NCBI GenBank assembly: GCA_947044405.1
Contig: CAMRHE010000461.1
Coordinates: 62,001-126,000 of the forward strand
Source of the DNA: Leptodactylus fallax
Lineage: Eukaryota; Chordata; Amphibia; Anura; Leptodactylidae
Direction: 5' to 3'
Length of the DNA stretch: 64,000 nucleotides
Shown one piece after another: positions 57,269 through 64,000 of this stretch; position 1 is the first letter of the stretch, and every line of letters begins with the position of its first letter. The position numbers and the translations under genes were made by a program. The notes under the pieces are model-generated. The model saw nothing but the letters and a program-made list of their open reading frames with translations, did no database searches and was not told the DNA's origin.

Positions 57269-57479
57269 TTAAGTATCTTGAAATATTGCGAATATCCTTA
57301 AAAATAGATCAATTTAGAAATATCATTGTGCTGACCACAAAAGCAAAGTTTACAGGGAATAATAACTTTTTTCTATTCATTTAAGGTATAAACAATCAGG
57401 AAAACACACTTAACAATTGGGAACAAATATGTTTTTGAAAATTGTTACATGGTGTTACCTTTCATATTTCAAAATAAAA

Positions 57480-58975
57480 TTCTCGCCTAATCTGTTATTT
57501 CTTTGCTAACTCTTTTATCAACCCCTTACAGTCTGTCTTCTGCTCTCTGTGTGCTACTGAAGTGGCCCTTACAAAAGTCTCCAATGATCTCTTGACAGCT
57601 AAATCTAATAGCAACTATTATCTTATTTTTCTGGATCTCTCAACAGCATTTGACCACCAACTCCTCATCAGTTTACTTCATTCTATCAGCTTCACAGACA
57701 CTGCTCTCGCTTGGTTCCTCTTCCAACTTTCAAACCGCACATTCATTTTCTCTTCTCCTTTTCCCATTGCTGTTGATGTTCCCCAGGGCTCAGCTATAGG
57801 TCTCCTCCTCTTCTCACTCTATACAGCCCTTATTGGTCAAACTATCATCAGATTTGGTTTTGGGTAACATTTTTATTCTGAAGAAATATTCCTCCTTTCA
57901 TGGCATTAACCCTGCTTTACTACGGAATCAGCGACTCTCTGCTGTTTCTAACATCTTATCTTCCCTCTGAAACTGAATCTTTGAAAGACTGAACTGCTGC
58001 TGTTTCTGCCATCTACTTACCAAACTAACCTTGATAACCTTGAATCTTTGGTTCTACCATAACACGGAGGCAGCACACCTGCTGCTTGGGATTATGTTTA
58101 ACTCGGACCTTTCTTTTATTCCCTGTAATCAATAGGACATTCATGCTACCTGCACCTCAAAAACATCTTCAGAACCTGCCCTTTCCTTACCATGGGAACA
58201 TCAAAAACCCTTATTGTCTGCCTCATTCACTCTTGACCTGACTACTGTAACTCCCTACTATTCAGTCTTCTACTCTCTAAACTCTACCCTCTACAATCTA
58301 TTCTGTATAAGGCAGACAGGCTCATCTCGCAGTCTAAACACTACAATGATGCTTCTGGTCTGAGCCAGTCACTTGTACTGGCTGCCTATTCGCAATAGAA
58401 TACAATATAAACTTATCACCCTCTTCCACAAAGCTCTCCATGGTGCTGGACCTCCCTATATTTCCTCCTCCATCTCTGTCTGCCATACTCTCTATTTGGC
58501 CAATGACCTAAGACTAATATCCTTTATTATCAGGACCTCCCACTCCCGTCTTCAAGACCTCTCCCGACCTGCGATACTTCTCTGGAATGCGCTGCCCTGG
58601 ACAATCAGATTATGTCCCAATTTCTACAAGTATATCCTAAAAGCACATTGCTTCAGGCAGGCCTATTAGATTTCCTAATCTAACACTTTTGCAGTTATGC
58701 TACCTAAACTAACGCTCCTCTTTTCACTTTCCTCCCCACATTATCCCACATGTAATGATGCCTTTACCTGAGTGTAGCTCTGTGTACCCAGGCACTTTGG
58801 ATTTGCACAAAAAAGGACACTGGCAGGTGCCCAGCTTATAGAAATTTTTTTTTTGTGTAGTTAAAGTAACCATTTTCACAAAAAATGGCTGGTCCACTGT
58901 ATAAGCACTTCTACCTCTTGTGTCATTCCTTCTACATAGATTGTAAGCTCTTGCATTGCTATAGTAACATCTTAA
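57480..58975 (+). pseudogene. L2-like LINE fragment
   Basis: [40 protein letters not shown] and [19 protein letters not shown] give the RT palm of the L2 clade. Later [20 protein letters not shown] and the 3' UTR ending in gattgtaagctcttgc follow. The YADD motif is lost in the region after 57,870. Stops and indels throughout. Confidence 0.75.
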
Positions 58976-59109
58976 TGACAAAGTAATATCAAACAGAAAG
59001 TATATCAAGAAATTCATAGATGATGCCATAACAGTTGCTCGTTAATGTAGGATCCATCAATATATATTGATAACTCATAGTAAGTAACAGAGAACTAACA
59101 TTAGATTTT

Positions 59110-59920
59110 TTTTTCATATCCAAACTGCATTTTTATTGGAAAAAGTAATGGATTTTACAAAAATTAGCCTATTTTTGGGACTTTTGAGTGAAACAGATTT
59201 GCTATTTTTAAGAAAATTTTGTGGCAGTGTTCCTCATTGAAGAGTGATGAAGTGGCTTTAAAAAAAAAAAATAAAAAAAGTGTCCCTTTATGGGAGCACA
59301 ATGTCACACCAACATGATATTGATATTGGAAGATGCTATGGTAAGTGGCAACTGAAGAATTTGAAGAAAAAATTGTGTAACGTGTCAATATGTCTGGTAG
59401 AAAATGGAAAAATAGATGTGGAAAAAAAAATGTCCTTTTCTTGGAGCAGATGCTGCACCAACATGGTGGTATTGAAATAAACAATGGGTTTATGTTGTTT
59501 TTATCACACCAACAATGTGGCAGTGGAGATAAAAAGTAAAAAAAAATTAATTGTAAACCTTTTAAGGGAACACTTTCACTAATGCCCCACGTGTGGAAGT
59601 AAAGAGTTGTTTGGGCTGAAGCATTCCCGAAGGAAAGGAGTACCACTGGACTCTTAAAGGACAAGTCTTGCTGGATTAGTTTTTTAGGTGCCATGTCTCA
59701 TTTGCAGAGCCCCTAAAGTTTCAGCGTAATGGTACCCCCACCCCAAAAAAAAAAAAAAGTGACATTTTGGAAACTGCACCCATCTCGGAATTTATTAAAG
59801 GAATTTATTACATTTACCTTCCATAAAGAGCCAATCAATAAATTTTATGTACCTCCAAATTGTTGCATTTAAAAATACAACTGTGTTTAACAAACCCTCA
59901 TGAGGCTACGTTAATGGTAA
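59110..59920 (-). repeat. Palindrome-array family, reversed fragment
   Basis: ggtgccatgtctcatttgca, gagcccctaaag, attttggaaactgcacc and ggaatttattaaaggaat are the complement of motifs at 7,735-7,850. A-rich spacers surround it. No gene. Confidence 0.6.
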
Positions 59921-59963
59921 AATAGGGCTCTGAAAATATGCAATGAAAAAACATCACCACATT

Positions 59964-60090
59964 CTTAAGGCCATTTTATATCATAACGTCTTTTGGATGA
60001 TGTATTCTTTGGGGATGTATTTCGCCAAATGAAAGGCTGAACAACAAGGACTCGTTTTGCCCCTAGTTATGCCAATTTATTTATGGATAC
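59964..60090 (+). pseudogene. Penelope-like RT motif fragment
   Basis: One frame reads FRQMKG, stop, TTRTRFAPSYANLFMD, matching the AP-YANLFMG motif of Penelope-like RT. 59,973-60,084 is repeated at 63,564-63,640 with a 36-base deletion. Confidence 0.55.
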
Positions 60091-60388
60091 AACAAACATA
60101 GCAATGAATATAATATGATGAGACAAAATAACTGGAAAAAGGCAATACTGCCAATTCTCTAACATACAAAACATAAGCCGCCCTAAAAAGAATATGCCCA
60201 AAACAGGGCAAACCTATCAATAGAGACATATAACTGAAAAAATCATATTTATGACACAAATTTATTAAATACAGTTAAATAAATATACATACATACAAGT
60301 ACATAATAAACATGAAACAAAACTAACCAATGTCAGACATACAGCAGAGGTAAAAAGATTCATCAATATATATATATATATATATATA
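60091..60388. repeat. AT-rich spacer ending in a (TA)n tract
   Basis: No gene. The stretch at about 60,365-60,388 is alternating AT and adjoins the Tc1-like element; a matching tract is on the other side at 62,009-62,038. Confidence 0.7.
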
Positions 60389-62005
60389 CAGTACAGACCA
60401 AAAGTTTGGACACACCTTCTCATTCCAAGAGTTTTCTGTATTTTCATGACTATAAAAATTGTAGATTCACACTGAAGGCATCAAAACTATGAATTAACAC
60501 ATGTGGAATTATATACTTAACAAAAAAGTGTGAAACAACTGAAAATATGTCTAATATTCTAGGTTCTTCAAAGTAGCCACCTTTTGCTTTGATTACTGCT
60601 TTGCACACTCTTGGCATTCTCTTGATGAGCTTCAAGAGGTAGTCACCTGAAATGGTTTTCACTTCACAGGTGTGCCCTTTCAGGTTTAATAAGTGGCATT
60701 TCTTGCCTTATAAATGGGGTTGGGACCATCAGTTGTGTTGTTCAGAAGTCAGGTGGATACACAGCTGATAGTCCTACTGAATGGAGTGTTAGAATTTGTA
60801 TTATGGCAAGAAAAAAGCAGCTAAGTAAAGAAAAACGAGTGGCCATCATTACTTTAAGAAATGAAGGTCAGTCAGTCCGAAAAAATTGGGAAAACTTTAA
60901 AAGTGCAGTGGCCAAAACCATCAAGCACTACAAAGAAACTGGCTCACATGAGGACCGCCCCAGGAAAGGAAGACCAAGAGTCACCTCTGCTGCAGAGGAT
61001 AAGTTCATCCGAGTCACCAGCCTCAGAAATCGCAGGTTAACAGCAGCTCAGATTAGAGACCAGGTCAATGCCACACAGAGTTCTAGCAGCAGAAACAACT
61101 CTACAACAACTGTTAAGAGGAGACTGTGTGCAGCAGGCCTTCATGGAAAATAGCTACTAGGAAACCACTGCTAAGGACAGGCAACAAGCAGAAGAGACTT
61201 GTTTGGGCTAAAGAACACAAGGAATGGACATTAGACCTGTGGAAATCTGTGCTTTGGTCTGATGAGTCCAAATTTGAGATCTTTGGTTCCAACCACCGTG
61301 TCTTTGTGCGACGCAGAAAAGGTGAACGAATAGACTCTACATGCCTGGTTCCCACCGTGAAGCATGGAGGAGGAGGTGTGATGGAGTGGGGGTGCTTTGC
61401 TGGTGACACTGTTGGGGATTTATTCAAAATTGAAGGAATACTGAACCAGCATGGTTACCACAGCATCTTGCAGCGGCATTCTATTCCATCCGATTTGCGT
61501 TTAGTTGGACCATCATTTATTTTTCAACAGGACAATGACCCCAAACACACCTCCAGACTGTGTAAGGGCTATTTGACCAAGAAGGAGAGTGATGGGGTGC
61601 TACACCAGATGACCTGGCCTCCACAGTCACCAGACCTGAACCCAATCGAGATGGTTTGGGGTGAGCTGGACCGCAGAGTGAAGGCAAAAGGGCCAACAAG
61701 TGCTAAGCATCTCTGGGAACTCCTTCAAGACTGTTGGAAGACCATTTCAGGTGACTACATCTAGAAGCTCATCAAGAGAATGCCAAGAGTGTGCAAAGCA
61801 GTAATCAAAGCAAAAGGTGGCTACTTTGAAGAACCTAGAATAGAAGACATATTTTCAGTTGTTTCACACTTTTTTGTTAAGTATATAATTCCACATGTGT
61901 TAATTCATAGTTTTGATGCCTTCAGTGTGAATCTACAATTTTTATAATCATGAAAATACAGAAGACTTTTGGAATGAGAAGGTGTGTCCAAACTTTTGGT
62001 CTGTA

Positions 62006-62008
<3 letters not shown>
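60389..62008 (+). mobile_element. Tc1-like transposon inserted in (TA)n
   Basis: 1,620 bases from cagtacagaccaaaagtttg to its mirrored end, with inverted repeats of 200 or more bases (acacaccttctcattcca, gtagattcacactgaaggca). TA on both sides belongs to alternating TA tracts. A third Tc1 family in this window. Confidence 0.92.
60803..61764 (+). pseudogene. Tc1-like transposase, one frameshift
   Basis: The ATG at 60,803 opens the paired-type DNA-binding region (MARKKQLSKEKRVAIITLRN, KTIKHYKETGSHEDRPRKGR, then the second helix-turn-helix LTAAQIRDQVN). At about 61,145, in a run of A after LHGK, the frame shifts by one. The catalytic domain then reads VLWSDESKFEIFG (first Asp), FQQDNDPKHTS (second Asp) and PDLNPIEMVWGELDRRV (final Glu). 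It is otherwise full length with all catalytic residues. A short C-terminal tail overlaps the right inverted repeat. Confidence 0.9.
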
Positions 62009-62041
<33 letters not shown>

Positions 62042-62986
62042 CAGATGTAATCATGGTTGATCAATACATATTAATATAGTTGAGCAACAGTAATGTAAAC
62101 CTGTTTAATCCAAAAATTGTGGAATCTAGCATAAGTGTCAGAGAGTATGCTCAAAATATATCAGAAACAAATCCAAATATAACACAGTTAAAGGGGTGTG
62201 AGTTTAACAACTCCAAATGGATCTATATAAACACTTAGTAGCGTCACCCCATAGATGTTAGTTAGTTACATTCAAATGAGGAACCATTGTAAACAGTACA
62301 ACAAATCAACTCAGTGATCGAAAACTCCATCTGCTCCTAGAGATGATGTTTCTCACTAGTGTGCAAGTATAACTGGATTGTAGACCTCTGCCAGCTGACA
62401 GTGAGTCTGCCACTGATTAATAATGATGTACACGTGTCTATTTATTAGCAACGCCCACATAGAAATGTCTGTCTAACGGTGCATATAGTGCCCTGGAGCA
62501 GTGATACCCACCTGTCTGCTTATTAAAAACTCCCATAAAGTAATACCTGCTAAACAGCGCATGTAACGCCGGGCAGCGGTGTGCTACATGGCGCTCCCCA
62601 CTAACATGGACATCAGTGACGTCAGTGATGTCGTACAAAGACATCAGCACATCAGTCACATGACCGCCCATGAATAAAGTAGATGAGCCCATGTCAGCAC
62701 TGTCACTCCCACCACGATCATGCGCACAGCGAGGTAAGGGCTGTTATTAATATACAAAAATAGTATAAGCAGTCTGTGTGCATCAAAAGAAAGAGAAGAA
62801 CAAATGAAAAATCAATAAAAAAATATAACTAATGTGAGTAATCAGTGAAAAATGAGTGGGAAGTGAAAGAACAGTGAAATAAAATAGGAAGTGGGAATAA
62901 ATAAATACAAAATAAAAAATATATATAATATAATTAATGACTACAAATATATTACATGCATCCAGCAAAAGTGAAAATAAGACTAA
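62009..62986. other. (TA)n tract and unassigned sequence with a tandem duplication
   Basis: The (TA)n tract runs to about 62,038. Around 62,443-62,590 an ~80-base block is duplicated imperfectly (ttattagcaacgccca and ttattaaaaactccca each followed by ctg, aac, gcat, gcc, gcag). No coding signal. Confidence 0.5.
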
Positions 62987-63357
62987 GAGCCGGTTCACAT
63001 CTGCGTTCAGTTTCCGTACAGGGGAGTCCGCTTGGGGACCCCTCGAATGGAAACCTATACGCAAAGAGAAGCTATTTACATAAGGAAACCTGCGGACCCC
63101 ATGGGTCTGTGTGGTTTCCGCTCGGTCTCCGCACGAAACATGTGGAGAGAAAAGTACTGCAAGCAGCACTTTCCTTTCCACATGTTTCCGCACGAAACAT
63201 GCGGAAACCAAGCAGAAACCGCACAGACCCCATTATAGTCTATGGGGTCCGAACGTTTCCTTATGTAAACTGCTTCTCTCTGCGTATAGGTTTCCGTTCG
63301 GGGGGTCCCCAAGCAGACTCCCCTGTACGGAAACCGAACGCAGATGTGAACCAGCCC
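62987..63357. mobile_element. 371-bp palindromic MITE (Harbinger-like)
   Basis: Flanked by taa on both sides (62,984-62,986 and 63,358-63,360). Ends gagccggttcacatctgcgt and its near-complement. The arms pair over about 90 bases at each end and imperfectly beyond, so nearly the whole element folds on itself. A 3-base TAA duplication fits PIF/Harbinger. Open frames inside are by-products of the arms. Confidence 0.75.
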
Positions 63358-63419
63358 TAATACAGAAACATAACTGATTAGAATTAGGATATACACTTTA
63401 AATGTAAAAGATCAGATTA

Positions 63420-63420
<1 letters not shown>

Positions 63421-63462
<42 letters not shown>
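63421..63462. repeat. (TA)n microsatellite
   Basis: About 20 units of TA. Confidence 0.95.
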
Positions 63463-63468
<6 letters not shown>

Positions 63469-63563
63469 TAAAGGTCATTAGAGGCTATATACAAAAATAA
63501 TAGAGAAATGATCATAATTTACCTATGGAACAAGCACAATTCTTATCGCAAGCAAATGAATTA

Positions 63564-64000
63564 ATTTTATATCATAACGTCTTTTGGATGATGTATTTTT
63601 TTCGGGATGTATTCCGCCAAAGTTATGCCAATTTATTTTTGGGGAGAGCCCTTTTTCATAGTGTAATCTGCCCTGGCCAAGCACATCCTTCTTTACAAGA
63701 TATATTTTGTTAATTTATTCTTTTTATGGTCTTGGTCAGAATCTGAAGTCGCTTTGTTTGTCCACGAGCTAAACCAAAACCCTTGGGGTATTGAATTTAT
63801 TCTTAATTGTTCATCACAATATGTGGAATTTCTTCATTTGGAAATTTATAAGATGGAAAACAGAATAATAGCTAGTAGGAATTGCTATAAAAAGGTGGAT
63901 GTTAATAGCTATATACTTTTTTCTAGAAACCATCTACCAAAATGGTTAAAAAATAATCCATTCGGCCTTAGAAAAAATTGCACTTATGATCAGGAATTAA
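63564..64000 (+). pseudogene. Penelope-like RT fragment, continues past the window
   Basis: Reads VNLFFLWSWSES, LFVHELNQNPWGIEF, QYVEFLHLEIYKMENRII, YKKVDVNSYILFSRNHLPK and NPFGLRKNCTYDQE. This is the palm end and thumb of a Penelope-like RT, reading to the window end. The expected catalytic DD is not seen before LWSWSE, and the start duplicates 59,973-60,084 with a deletion. Frames around 63,640-63,700 are broken. Confidence 0.6.

Larger units (their letters stand above)
54755..57450 (-). mobile_element. 2.7-kb inverted-repeat element, unrecognised family
   Basis: The two ends are related inverted repeats of roughly 100-130 bases. Left: atgtaaca, ttgttccca, aaacttcgcttttgtg at 54,755-54,860. 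Right (read on the minus strand from 57,450): atgtaaca, ttgttccca, aaactttgcttttgtgg to about 57,330. Spacing between the blocks is similar on the two sides. Everything between is one minus-strand transcription unit with a transposase-like gene. No clear target duplication was found. I infer a DNA transposon of a family I cannot name. Confidence 0.55.

Noticed and set aside
56820..57450. Solo LTR (tgtaa...ttaca) upstream of the transposase-like gene
   Set aside because: No primer-binding site follows and no second LTR is present; the sequence aligns better as an inverted end plus promoter of the element.
62783..63396. Overlapping open frames in the 371-bp MITE
   Set aside because: They arise from the two complementary arms and encode no known domain.

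Overview
The window looks like repeat-dominated, non-genic DNA from a vertebrate, most likely a frog. The evidence is the mix of families: L2-like, L1/Tx1-like and Penelope-like retroelements, Tc1-like, hAT-like, piggyBac-like and Harbinger-like DNA elements, a DIRS1-like tyrosine-recombinase retrotransposon and a Ty1/copia element. Long AT-rich spacers carry (TA)n and (ATT)n microsatellites. The species cannot be named from this sequence. I see no convincing host protein-coding gene, tRNA, rRNA or CRISPR array. Almost every coding stretch belongs to a mobile element and nearly all carry stops, frameshifts or deletions.

Layout. 0-2.7 kb: a Ty3/gypsy Gag fragment, repeats, and the start of a Penelope-like element. 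2.68-9.32 kb: a composite insertion with hAT-like ends and an 8-bp target duplication that splits the Penelope-like element. It holds a hairpin/minisatellite unit, a TTAA-flanked MITE and a 4-kb array of long palindromes. 9.3-10.2 kb: the Penelope GIY-YIG domain and a hAT BED-finger fragment. 10.2-22.2 kb: a nest in which an L2 element (minus strand) is interrupted by a copia element (10,333-19,994), which is itself interrupted inside its Gag zinc knuckle by a DIRS1-like element (about 14,026-18,910). 22.2-24.5 kb: decayed hAT. 24.5-26.5 kb: a CR1/Rex1-group LINE. 26.86-28.46 kb: a complete-length Tc1-like element. 28.5-37.3 kb: mostly unassigned DNA with L1/Tx1 ORF1 and hAT leader fragments. 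37.3-42.5 kb: a second copy of the palindrome array, holding an L2 insertion with a 16-bp target duplication. 43-54.7 kb: fragments of L1/Tx1, hAT leader, Tc1, other LINEs, minisatellites and foldback elements. 54.75-57.45 kb: a 2.7-kb inverted-repeat-bounded element with an intron-containing transposase-like gene that I cannot assign to a family. A cluster of canonical heat-shock elements and a TATA-like site lie upstream of the gene. 57.5-64 kb: an L2 fragment, a palindrome-family fragment, Penelope-like fragments, a Tc1-like element inserted in a (TA)n tract, and a 371-bp palindromic Harbinger-like MITE.

The elements do not form a pathway. They record successive insertions. The copia LTRs look nearly identical, and DIRS landed inside copia, so the nest at 10-20 kb is probably the youngest part. 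The best candidate for something undescribed is the 54.75-57.45 kb element with its heat-shock-element cluster.
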